Shown here: in pieces, positions 1-6,433 of the stretch
Numbering within the stretch: the first letter of the stretch is position 1
Layout: every line of letters starts with the position of its first letter
Translations under genes and position numbers: made by a program
The notes under the pieces: generated by a model
The model's database searches: none
What the model saw: the letters and a program-made list of their open reading frames with translations, nothing else
Told to the model about the DNA's origin: nothing
NCBI GenBank assembly: GCA_044351685.1
Contig: JBILFK010000009.1
Coordinates: 1-21,551, forward strand
From: JALHRI01 sp044351685
Lineage (GTDB): Bacteria > Pseudomonadota > Alphaproteobacteria > Rickettsiales > UBA3002
DNA: 21,551 nucleotides
Direction: 5' to 3'

Positions 1-354
1 GACCCATTTTCGGGTCGGCTAGCATTTCATAGCGGTGTGGATCTTGCCGGGCCTGTTGGCACGGGCGTGTATGCCAGCAATGCCGGACGCGTGACAGCGG
101 CCACCTGGAAAGGTGCCTACGGCAACGCCGTGGATGTTGAACATGGGCTTGGGTTCAGTACGCGCTACGGGCATTTGCGCAGCATGTTGGTGCGCCCGGG
201 ACAAATGGTAAAAAAAGGCCAGCTGATTGGCGTGCAGGGTTCGACCGGACGTTCCACCGGTAATCACCTGCATTACGAAGTACGCTTAAACGACCGGGCA
301 CTGAATCCGGCAAGTTTTTTGAAAGCAGGCAATTATGTTCGGACGCTCGAATAG
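1..354 (+). CDS. M23 (LytM-type) zinc endopeptidase, C-terminal part
   Basis: The frame is open from the first base, so only the C-terminal 117 residues of the protein are visible. They contain the M23 catalytic core: an HSGVD motif at 28-42 (zinc His and Asp) and the HLHYEV motif near 265-285 (HxH). This family cleaves peptide cross-links in peptidoglycan in the periplasm; an N-terminal signal or anchor would lie outside the window. The stop lies 20 bp inside the following bactofilin gene, so the two are probably translationally coupled. M23 peptidases paired with bactofilins are known in several bacteria as cell-shape modules, where the bactofilin scaffold localises the hydrolase. The GTG at 37 is inside the catalytic motif and is not a plausible start. 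Confidence 0.9.
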   Translation, partial: DPFSGRLAFHSGVDLAGPVGTGVYASNAGRVTAATWKGAYGNAVDVEHGLGFSTRYGHLRSMLVRPGQMVKKGQLIGVQGSTGRSTGNHLHYEVRLNDRALNPASFLKAGNYVRTLE

Positions 355-835
355 CGGTTCCCACAATAAAACCCCCGTCGCTAGTATGCGTAAAGGCACA
401 TCACCTTCGGTGATTTCTGCGGATATGCATGTGCTTGGCAATATTGTCAGCAGCGGGCTGCTCGATATCGATGGGCAGATCGATGGCAATGTGAAATGCC
501 AGATTGCGACCGTGCGCTCGAATGGTCGTGTGCGTGGTGATATTCAGGCCGAGGCGATTCATATCTATGGCGTTGTCGAAGGGCTTGTAAAAGCGCGCTC
601 TGTTTCCCTGTATTCAACAGCGAAAGTGCAGGGCACGATCATGCATGAATCGCTCTCGATTGAAGATGGCGCCTTTGTAGATGGTAAATTCAAGCGCACC
701 GATAATGTATTCGTAGAAGATGACACGGCGCATGCACGCCTGCCGCATTACGATGCCAGCTTCGATAACGATAACCCCGAGCCTTCCTCGCCAGAAGAAA
801 TGAAGATGCTCGAGAACCTTCGACTCATCAGCTAG
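335..835 (+). CDS. Bactofilin (polymer-forming cytoskeletal protein)
   Basis: This 166-residue protein has a bactofilin core at about residues 25-125, a beta-helix of short repeats such as GLLDIDGQIDGNV and GRVRGDIQAEAIHIYGVVEG, flanked by a short basic, polar N-terminus and an acidic, proline-containing C-terminus. Bactofilins self-assemble without nucleotide into filaments at the inner membrane and organise peptidoglycan enzymes. The gene overlaps the upstream M23 peptidase by 20 bp, which supports a joint shape-determining role. Its stop codon overlaps the stop of the convergent msrA gene by 4 bp, leaving no room for a separate terminator. Family assignment is firm; the specific role in this organism is inferred. 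Confidence 0.93.
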   Translation: MFGRSNSGSHNKTPVASMRKGTSPSVISADMHVLGNIVSSGLLDIDGQIDGNVKCQIATVRSNGRVRGDIQAEAIHIYGVVEGLVKARSVSLYSTAKVQGTIMHESLSIEDGAFVDGKFKRTDNVFVEDDTAHARLPHYDASFDNDNPEPSSPEEMKMLENLRLIS

Positions 836-1422
836 TCTTTTTTATCACCCCATAGTTTCTTCAGCGTATCCGAGCGCCCCGAGCCGTGCTTATAAAGATT
901 ATAGTGGATGGCGTTTTTCTTGTAATAGCCTTGGTGGTATTCTTCGGCGGCGTAAAACGCTGTGGCAGGCAAAATTTGCGTGGCAATGGGCATGCCTAAT
1001 TTGGCTGCCATCGTAGTTTTTGAGGCTTCGGCCAGAGCTTCTTCTTCCTCATTCTGATAGAAAATTGCCGTGTAGTATTGTTTGCCGCGATCGGCAAACT
1101 GGCCACCTGCATCGGTGGGGTCAACGTTACTCCAAAAAATTTTCAGTAGTTTCTCATACGGCACTTTGCCCGGGTTATAGTGCACTTCCACCGCTTCAAA
1201 ATGATCGGTATTCCCTGCGGAAACGGCGTTGTAATTGGCGGTTTTTTCGCTGCCGCCCATATAGCCGGAAATGACTTCAGAAATGCCATCCTGATGCTCA
1301 AACTCGGCTTCCATACACCAGAAGCAGCCCCCGGCAAAATAGGCAGTGCGGGTGGTAGTGGTATCGTTGGCCATAGCGGAACCTCCGAATAAAACGATGA
1401 GTGATGCGAGGAATGTTTTCAT
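832..1422 (-). CDS. msrA: Peptide-methionine (S)-S-oxide reductase MsrA, probably exported
   Basis: MsrA reduces the S form of methionine sulfoxide in proteins, using the Cys in the GCFWC motif (Cys33 and Cys36 counting from the chosen start). Other family signatures are visible: EHQDGISEVISGYMGG, NPGKVPYEKLL, and the C-terminal EEYHQGYYKKN. I chose the ATG at 1422 because it begins a clean signal peptide (MKTFLASLIVLFGGSAMA, cut before NDTT), giving 196 residues; a start at 1446 adds eight residues that spoil the signal. No good ribosome-binding site is seen for either. The signal implies a periplasmic or envelope repair enzyme rather than the usual cytosolic one. It converges on the bactofilin gene with a 4-bp overlap of stop codons. 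Confidence 0.93.
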   Translation of the reverse strand: MKTFLASLIVLFGGSAMANDTTTTRTAYFAGGCFWCMEAEFEHQDGISEVISGYMGGSEKTANYNAVSAGNTDHFEAVEVHYNPGKVPYEKLLKIFWSNVDPTDAGGQFADRGKQYYTAIFYQNEEEEALAEASKTTMAAKLGMPIATQILPATAFYAAEEYHQGYYKKNAIHYNLYKHGSGRSDTLKKLWGDKKD

Positions 1423-1486
1423 ACTACTAAGTACGCAGCTGCACATGAAAAGTTACACATCTTTGCCCGAAGCACCGCAGCACTAG

Positions 1487-1507
1487 GGAATTTTCCGGAG
1501 AAATTCC
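1487..1507. repeat. Short inverted repeat between mgtE and msrA
   Basis: A perfect 7-bp stem (GGAATTT/AAATTCC) encloses a 7-base loop that is itself nearly palindromic. It lies just after the mgtE stop. There is no T-run on either side, so it is a poor intrinsic terminator; it could act in mRNA stability or be chance. Confidence 0.35.
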
Positions 1508-1514
1508 GGGTGCA

Positions 1515-2942
1515 TTATAAAAGAATCAACGTCGCTAACCCCAGAAAGCTGAAAAACCCCACGCAATCGGTGATGGTGGTCAGGAAGATGCCCGAGGAAA
1601 TTGCCGGATCAATGCCGCGCTTATGCATGATAATCGGGATTAGCGCGCCAAACAGCCCGGCGAGTGCCATATTCACCAGCGCTGCCATGAACATCACCGC
1701 AGAAAGCCGGATATCATGGAAAAACATATATACGCCACCCGCCATAATCGCGCCGAGCGCGGCACCATTGATCATGCCGATAAACATTTCCTTACGCACA
1801 TACGCCCAGCGATTTTGATCGGTGAGGTATTTGATAGCAATCGCGCGCACCGCGACTGTTACCGATTGCGTGCCGGTATTGCCGCCCATCGAGGCCACCA
1901 TCGGCATCATCACCGCGAGTGCCACAATTTTTTCGATGGTCGTTTCAAACATCGAAATCACCCCGGCAGCCATAATGGCCGTGAGCAAATTCACGAACAG
2001 CCAGCCAAAGCGCGCACGCACGGTTTCAAGCAGGCGGGCGCCAAAATCCTGCGATACCACGCCGCCGGCGCGCAGGTAATCTTCTTCTTCTTCCTCCTGA
2101 ATCACATCCACCACGTCATCGACCGTGATGGTGCCCACCAGCATGCCATCTTCATCGACAACGGGGGCTTCGACCAGCGCATATTTGCGGAACAGATACG
2201 CCACTTCTTCCTGATCGGTGCTGGTATCCACGGCGTAGAGTGTGGGGTTCATAATCTCGGCAATCGGGGTTTCGCGCTTATGGTGCAGCATGGTGCCCAG
2301 CAGCAAACGCCCCACGGGGGCGTGGGTTTCATCGACGGCGTAAATGACATAGAAATTTTCTGGCAGTTCTTCTTCGGCGCGCAGGAAATCAATCGTGTCG
2401 CCCACTGTCCAGTGTTCAGGCACCGCCACCAGATGCTGGCGCATTAAACGGCCTGCGGATTCTTCGGGGTAGGTGAGGCCTTGCTCCACTTCCTGACGCA
2501 GCTCGCTTGGCAGGCCTTCAAGAATTTCCTGCTGCTCGCTGAGCGACATATCTTCGATGATGTGAATCGCATCATCGGATTCGAGTTCGGAAAGTGCCTC
2601 GGCGGTTTTTTCGGCGCCTAGCGCTTCCACCACATCTTCGGCAGCTTCGGGGGAAAGTTCGGCGAGTACATCGGAATCAAAGGCATTCTGCTGCGAAAGC
2701 ACATCGGCCAGCCATTGCCGCTGATCGCTGGTAAGCTGATCGAACAATTCTGCCTGATCTGGCGCGGTGAGCGGTTCAACGAGTGCACGCGCGCCTAAGG
2801 CATCTTCGTTATCAATGGCATCGCCCACTTCCGCCACAAACGCGGTATCGAGCGCAAACCCGAGTTCCGGGTCAAACGGCAAGGTGGTCTGCTCGATGTT
2901 GGCGGGTTCATTCACAGGCGGCTCATGGGTTGGCTGCGCCAA
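1515..2942 (-). CDS. mgtE: Magnesium transporter MgtE
   Basis: The 475-residue protein has the full MgtE layout: an acidic helical N domain (about residues 30-150), two CBS domains (about 160-285, including the stretch around GTITVDDVVDVIQEEEEEDYL), a connecting helix and five membrane segments from about residue 310. The family signature GGNTGTQS and the pore-lining Asp in the last segment (ITDCVGFF) are present. MgtE is a Mg2+-gated channel in the inner membrane whose cytosolic domains close it when Mg2+ is high. The start is TTG at 2942, preceded by TTAGGG and then an in-frame stop two codons upstream, so no earlier start is possible. No Mg2+ riboswitch-sized leader fits in the roughly 130 bp shared with the divergent gene at 3075. 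Confidence 0.93.
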   Translation of the reverse strand: MAQPTHEPPVNEPANIEQTTLPFDPELGFALDTAFVAEVGDAIDNEDALGARALVEPLTAPDQAELFDQLTSDQRQWLADVLSQQNAFDSDVLAELSPEAAEDVVEALGAEKTAEALSELESDDAIHIIEDMSLSEQQEILEGLPSELRQEVEQGLTYPEESAGRLMRQHLVAVPEHWTVGDTIDFLRAEEELPENFYVIYAVDETHAPVGRLLLGTMLHHKRETPIAEIMNPTLYAVDTSTDQEEVAYLFRKYALVEAPVVDEDGMLVGTITVDDVVDVIQEEEEEDYLRAGGVVSQDFGARLLETVRARFGWLFVNLLTAIMAAGVISMFETTIEKIVALAVMMPMVASMGGNTGTQSVTVAVRAIAIKYLTDQNRWAYVRKEMFIGMINGAALGAIMAGGVYMFFHDIRLSAVMFMAALVNMALAGLFGALIPIIMHKRGIDPAISSGIFLTTITDCVGFFSFLGLATLILL

Positions 2943-3074
2943 GCCCTAACGAGTTAAGCAATGTTTTTCAAGGCGCGAATTGCGCTCGTGGCGATTATTC
3001 GGGTGCGGCCCCACCTTCCGGATTTTTGGGGTGGCGGGTATATTCACGATACGCTGAATGAATGAAAGAATCGT

Positions 3075-3761
3075 ATGGATATTACCAGTAACGCTTACCG
3101 AAAGGCATTTGAGAATTACCTGCGCAAAGGTATTTCAATTGAACTGCAGCTAAAAGCTGCCGCCGATGCACGACCAACTCCCAGCTATGTTTGGCGTACA
3201 CGAGAAGATGAAAAAGTGCGCCCTAGCCACGCCGCCAATGATGGGGTGATTTTCGCGTGGGATGCACCGCCAACTACCGGCCACCCCGGTGAGGATTTTG
3301 GCTGCCGCTGCACAGCCGAGCCGTATTATGGCAATTTACCAGCGGGCACGCGCCTGCGCCGCCCTGATGCGGATGAACCGATTGAAGCGGTGTATCCGGA
3401 AATGCTGATTATTCCGCTGCTGCGTACGCCATGCTTGATAGAGGCATGGCGCGCTTGGCTCAATGCAAGAGCGCGTGAACGAGAACAAGGGATACGCGAT
3501 GAAGTAAGCCGAAATTGGCAGTTGAATCCAAGAAAATCAGAAGCCCGGTGGGCGAACCGAATGGAGAAAGGTGGCTGGACGCCTCTGGACATCACAAGAA
3601 CTATTCGGTATGGGCGGCAGGTAAAAGTCAAGATTGAAAGAACAGGTGGACCCGCGACTCGTTATGAATTGGACGGCAAATATCTTGTAAAAGATGATGT
3701 CACAAATGATATCGTACAACTTAGCGGTCCCAAGCACCAAGCAAAGAACTTCTTCGAATAG
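3075..3761 (+). CDS. MuF phage-head fragment fused to a colicin-E5-like RNase toxin domain
   Basis: The 228-residue protein is modular. Residues about 35-82 match the end of the phage Mu gpF/SPP1 gp7 minor head domain: W-R-T-x-x-D-x-x-V-R-P-S-H, then DGVIFAW, GHPGEDFGCRC and AEP. The N-terminal bulk of a head protein is missing. Residues about 153-220 (RWANRMEKGGWTPLDI, GGPATRYELDGKYLVKDDVT, NDIVQLSGP) resemble the colicin E5 ribonuclease domain, which cuts tRNA anticodons with queuosine and has no catalytic His. A hydrophobic, charged linker (107-150) joins them. No other phage gene is nearby. The 3' third is visibly more A-rich than the 5' part, fitting a swapped toxin tip. MuF-headed polymorphic toxins are known from temperate phages. 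The toxin call is by motif resemblance only. The ribosome-binding site is weak (AAAGAA). Confidence 0.62.
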   Translation: MDITSNAYRKAFENYLRKGISIELQLKAAADARPTPSYVWRTREDEKVRPSHAANDGVIFAWDAPPTTGHPGEDFGCRCTAEPYYGNLPAGTRLRRPDADEPIEAVYPEMLIIPLLRTPCLIEAWRAWLNARAREREQGIRDEVSRNWQLNPRKSEARWANRMEKGGWTPLDITRTIRYGRQVKVKIERTGGPATRYELDGKYLVKDDVTNDIVQLSGPKHQAKNFFE

Positions 3762-3769
3762 GATTTATC

Positions 3770-4009
3770 ATGACTTCGTCTCGTGTTGAAATTTATGTGC
3801 AGCTTTTAAACGAAGGGACACCCACTGCAAGGCCTACAGATGCGATGAAACGCAGTGACGGTACGTATGAAATTTTGCGGCCTGAGGATTACGACCCGGC
3901 AGATGAAGAGTGGGAATTTTCCCCGGGAAGCATTGTACGCTGTGAGCTTGTAAAGTGGCATGCCCCAACCCCTGTTTTGTTGGCGGTTGAGAAATTAAAC
4001 GTGAAGTGA
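3770..4009 (+). CDS. Small acidic protein, putative immunity partner of the MuF/E5-like toxin
   Basis: This 79-residue acidic protein has no signal peptide or membrane segment. It starts 8 bp after the toxin stop with an AGGAT ribosome-binding site, so the two form a bicistron. The central acidic run (PEDYDPADEEWEF) followed by SPGSIVRCE resembles small proteins I associate with polymorphic-toxin neighbourhoods, but I cannot name the family with certainty. Its size is close to that of the colicin E5 immunity protein, which is also small and acidic and blocks the tRNA-binding cleft. The immunity role is inferred from position, size and charge. It ends 7 bp before the convergent ycgN-like gene. 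Confidence 0.6.
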   Translation: MTSSRVEIYVQLLNEGTPTARPTDAMKRSDGTYEILRPEDYDPADEEWEFSPGSIVRCELVKWHAPTPVLLAVEKLNVK

Positions 4010-4016
4010 GCTGATG

Positions 4017-4424
4017 CTATTCCCACTCGGCATCGTCTTCGCTTATCAGCGAACCCTTCATGGAAGGGCCGCGTGTATGCACGCGGGTTTTATCACCGCA
4101 CACTAAATGGTGCCAAGCGGGCAGTGGTTTGCCAAATGCCGCCAACCGGTAGCCGCAGGTGTGCGGCAGCCAGTTTAGTGCCAGCACATTTTCCGGCGTC
4201 ACTTTCACGCAGTCGGGCACATTTTTCTGGCGGTTGGCGTAATCGGTGCATTGATGCGAAGTAAGGCACAAATAACGGCAACTCACATTGCTTAAGGCGA
4301 TTTCGCCGGTATCTTCATCTTCCACGCGTATCTGGCAGCACAGGCCACAGCCATCGCATAGCGATTCCCACTGCTCGGGGGTCATTTCGGTGAGGGGTTT
4401 TTTGAGAAAGCTGGGTTGCGGCAT
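4017..4424 (-). CDS. ycgN: YcgN-type CxxCxxCC protein (UPF0260)
   Basis: The 135-residue product matches the E. coli YcgN family along its length: WESLCDGCGLCCQ with the CxxCxxCC cluster near residues 23-30, DEDTGEIALSNVSCRYL, a second Cys pair, and NWLPHTCGYRLAAFGKPLPAWHHL. Members are thought to bind a metal or Fe-S cluster; their biochemical function is unknown. It is somewhat shorter at the C-terminus than the roughly 150-residue enterobacterial protein and ends in an acidic tail. The ATG at 4424 gives the expected N-terminus, with no clear ribosome-binding site. It stands alone between the toxin pair and the metal operon. Confidence 0.85.
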   Translation of the reverse strand: MPQPSFLKKPLTEMTPEQWESLCDGCGLCCQIRVEDEDTGEIALSNVSCRYLCLTSHQCTDYANRQKNVPDCVKVTPENVLALNWLPHTCGYRLAAFGKPLPAWHHLVCGDKTRVHTRGPSMKGSLISEDDAEWE

Positions 4425-4464
4425 GCGCGGAGTATCGGTGGGCGTGCGCGTGCGGTCAAGTGTT

Positions 4465-4483
4465 CAGGTGGTGCCAGGTGGTG
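4465..4483. promoter_or_regulatory. Tandem CAGGTGGTG repeat upstream of metal operon
   Basis: Two identical 9-mers (4465-4473 and 4475-4483) sit one helical turn apart, about 40 bp before the first gene of the operon. The spacing suits side-by-side binding of a regulator on one face of DNA. No regulator gene is adjacent, so this is only a candidate operator. Confidence 0.3.
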
Positions 4484-4519
4484 ATTGTATTTATTCATTC
4501 AAGGGAGTATGGTGGATAA

Positions 4520-4873
4520 ATGCGAATCTTTAAAACACTGATAGTGCTAATGGCTGCGGGTGGTATTCTCACCGCGAATGTGGCCAGTGCGGCGTTGCCG
4601 TGCCAGTGTGATACGCCCACGGTGAACGCAGAACATAACGCAGATGTTGCAGCCGCAATGCCATGCCACGATATGGCTGCAAAAAAAGATGCTTCGGCAA
4701 AGGCCGATCACTGCCATAATTGTAAATGCCTGCACGGTGCAGCTGCCATGATGCTGCCTGTTACGGTTGCCACGCCAGCGGCGATTTCGCCTGCGGTGCC
4801 TGTTCTCGCCGCCCACGCCATGCACGCGCATGCGCCCGAGGCGATGTTTCAACCCCCCAGATCTCTCTCCTAA
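4520..4873 (+). CDS. Secreted Cys/His-rich protein of the putative metal operon
   Basis: A 117-residue protein with a clear signal peptide (MRIFKTLIVLMAAGGILTANVASA). The mature part has clustered Cys and His: CQC at 28-30, PCHDM at 48-52, HCHNCKC at 64-70, then a proline/alanine-rich tail with HAMHAHA. This arrangement suggests binding of soft metals such as copper, mercury or zinc in the periplasm. The PMCH...HC..C pattern recalls small copper-responsive exported proteins (CopL/DUF2946-like), but I cannot assign it to a family with confidence. It is first of four same-strand genes, the next starting 65 bp on. Function as a metal sink or sensor is inferred. Confidence 0.7.
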   Translation: MRIFKTLIVLMAAGGILTANVASAALPCQCDTPTVNAEHNADVAAAMPCHDMAAKKDASAKADHCHNCKCLHGAAAMMLPVTVATPAAISPAVPVLAAHAMHAHAPEAMFQPPRSLS

Positions 4874-4893
4874 GCTGTTCATGTTTTACGTTT

Positions 4894-4913
4894 GCAGTGC
4901 GCTATGCGCTGCA
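4894..4913 (+). repeat. Imperfect hairpin between first two metal-operon genes
   Basis: GCAG-T-GCGC and GCGC-TGC form a stem with one bulge and a 3-base loop. No T-run follows, so it is not a typical terminator; it could stabilise or process the mRNA and set different expression of the two flanking genes. Confidence 0.3.
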
Positions 4914-4938
4914 TGAATGATGTTGATTAGGAGAGTTT

Positions 4939-5583
4939 ATGAAACGATGTTATGCGCTAAGCGGCGTGATGCTGCTGGCGATTTCCAGTGCGGCAATGGC
5001 AAAGCCTGTTTCGTATGCAGGGGGCTGGACCGCCATGCAGATGAACGATGCCGATATGCATTCTGTGCATGTCAATTATTCACCTACGGCGCGCTATTCG
5101 GTGGGCTACACGGCTGAATATTGGCGCGATGAGGAATGGCAATTCCAGGGCGGCCAGTTCAATTATTTGGCCAAACGCTGGAACAACCCCGCGTCGCAGG
5201 GCAACCTGTATCTGCAAAGTGGCGCAGGCGTAGCCTATAGCGATTACCAAAGGTTCGACCACAACACCGAGCCTGCGGGGTTTGTTGGTATCACTGCCGA
5301 TTGGGAAGATCGGCGCTATTTCACCAGCTACGAAAACCGCGCCACCTATGCCGGCGATATCGACAAATTCTTCATGCAGAAGGCACGCGTGGGTATTGCG
5401 CCGTATGTAGGTGATTACGGCGATCTGCATACATGGCTGATGCTGCAGGTGGATCATAATCCCGGCAAATCCGACAATGTTACCATTACCCCGCTGGTAC
5501 GGCTTTTTAAGGGCAACAACCTTGGCGAAGCTGGCATCAGCAACAAGGGGCACATCTTATTTAATCTTACACTCAACTACTAA
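4939..5583 (+). CDS. Exported beta-barrel-like protein of the putative metal operon
   Basis: The 214-residue product starts at an ATG with a strong TAGGAGAG ribosome-binding site and has a signal peptide (cleavage after AAMA, about residue 21). The mature part is rich in alternating aromatic and polar residues (YSVGYTAEYWRDEEWQFQ, NLYLQSGAGVAYSDY, GHILFNLTLNY) and ends in an aromatic residue, as outer-membrane beta-barrels do. I do not recognise a named family. Because it lies between a secreted Cys/His-rich protein and HMA/MerT-like genes, it may be an outer-membrane component of metal transport or resistance; that is inference. The next gene begins 10 bp after its stop. Confidence 0.72.
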   Translation: MKRCYALSGVMLLAISSAAMAKPVSYAGGWTAMQMNDADMHSVHVNYSPTARYSVGYTAEYWRDEEWQFQGGQFNYLAKRWNNPASQGNLYLQSGAGVAYSDYQRFDHNTEPAGFVGITADWEDRRYFTSYENRATYAGDIDKFFMQKARVGIAPYVGDYGDLHTWLMLQVDHNPGKSDNVTITPLVRLFKGNNLGEAGISNKGHILFNLTLNY

Positions 5584-5593
5584 GGAGAAATTT

Positions 5594-5896
5594 ATGAAAA
5601 CGACCACAATTCTGGCAATCATCGCCATGCTCTCTGCAACCCCTGCCTACGCGACCGAGGCGGCATGTGCCGACACGGTGAATGTTAAAGTGAGTGGGCT
5701 GGTGTGCGACTTCTGCGCACGTTCACTTGAAAAACTGTTTGGTAAACAGAAGGAAGTTTCGAGCATCACGGTGGATTTAGATAAAGGCCAGGTGCTGCTG
5801 CACATGAAAGCCGGGCAGAGCATAGACGATGCCAAAATTAGCCAGCTGATTACCGATTCGGGCTATAACGTGACCAACATCGCGAAAGGTTGCTAA
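5594..5896 (+). CDS. Exported heavy-metal-associated (HMA, MerP-like) domain protein
   Basis: A 100-residue protein with a signal peptide (MKTTTILAIIAMLSATPAYA) and a single ferredoxin-like HMA domain. The metal-binding loop is GLVCDFC (Cys38 and Cys41) in place of the usual GMTCxxC. Two further Cys (25 and the final residue, 100) are present. Periplasmic HMA proteins such as MerP carry Hg2+ or Cu+ to a membrane transporter. I chose the ATG at 5594 because it has the AGGAG ribosome-binding site 9 bases upstream and opens the signal peptide; an earlier start at 5477 would run through the preceding gene in another frame. It is followed 1 bp later by a MerT-like gene, the usual MerP partner. Confidence 0.88.
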   Translation: MKTTTILAIIAMLSATPAYATEAACADTVNVKVSGLVCDFCARSLEKLFGKQKEVSSITVDLDKGQVLLHMKAGQSIDDAKISQLITDSGYNVTNIAKGC

Positions 5897-5897
5897 C

Positions 5898-6293
5898 ATG
5901 GCATCGCACCCTGAAAATTATGGCATCAGGCACACGCTGATGCCCACGCTCAGCCTGTTCACTTCGGTGGGCACGCTGCTATGCTGCGCGCTTCCGGCGT
6001 TACTCGTAACGCTGGGAGCGGGAGCGGCATTGGCTGGGCTGGTGAGCACTGCGCCGTGGCTGGTCGCGTTGTCGAAGTATAAGCTGTATACCTTCACGAT
6101 TGCGGGTGTGCTGATTGTGGCTTCCGGCATATTGCGCTGGCGCGCGCGCAATGCCCCATGCCCGATCGACCCGGTGCAGGCGAAAGCCTGCATGCGGTTG
6201 CGGCGCATCAGCGCGTGGGTGTATTGGTTTGCCGTGGCGGTATATGCGGTGGGGTTTTTCTTTGCCTTTATCGCGGTGCGGATATTTTTCTAG
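5898..6293 (+). CDS. MerT-like membrane metal transporter
   Basis: The 131-residue protein has about three membrane segments (roughly 18-50, 62-82, 104-130). A vicinal Cys pair lies in the first segment (Cys29-Cys30, in LLCCALPALLVTLG) and two Cys occur in the loop after the second (Cys88 in NAPCPI and Cys98), which is the MerT arrangement for passing Hg2+ inward by thiol exchange. It starts 1 bp after the HMA gene, so the two are coupled. No mercuric reductase or MerR regulator is present in the window, so the metal and even the direction of transport are uncertain. Family resemblance is good; the mercury-specific name is withheld. Confidence 0.75.
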   Translation: MASHPENYGIRHTLMPTLSLFTSVGTLLCCALPALLVTLGAGAALAGLVSTAPWLVALSKYKLYTFTIAGVLIVASGILRWRARNAPCPIDPVQAKACMRLRRISAWVYWFAVAVYAVGFFFAFIAVRIFF

Positions 6294-6433
6294 TCGAGCG
6301 GATTGCTTTAGGGGTGCCCAACGTGCAAGCCATGTTCGGCGCCCTTATGGCACATCGATATCGATTGTTGTAGGCGCCCATTCTTAGTCGGCATTACAGC
6401 GAGGGAGGCGAGGAATTTAGGTTAGGGTATTAG
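6294..6433. other. Intergenic stretch between metal operon and SIR2-like gene
   Basis: These 140 bp hold an imperfect inverted repeat (AGGG(G)TGCC near 6310 against GGCGCCCT near 6339, loop about 19) and a 12-bp palindrome, ATCGATATCGAT, at 6354-6365. Neither has a T-run. I see no gene, and no copy of the tRNA-Leu 3' end that would mark an element boundary. Confidence 0.4.

Noticed and set aside
1716..2447. A 243-codon open frame on the plus strand, rich in His
   Set aside because: It lies wholly antisense to mgtE, has an implausible composition (many His, Gly and Arg) typical of a shadow frame, and has no ribosome-binding site.
2943..3074. A hairpin of CCACC and GGTGG as an Mg2+ riboswitch or attenuator for mgtE
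   Set aside because: The stem is only 5 bp, the region is too short for an M-box, and the repeat is partly mirror rather than inverted.
5594..6293. Calling the HMA and MerT-like genes merP and merT of a mercury operon
   Set aside because: merA and merR are absent and the neighbours are not mercury genes, so the metal is not established.
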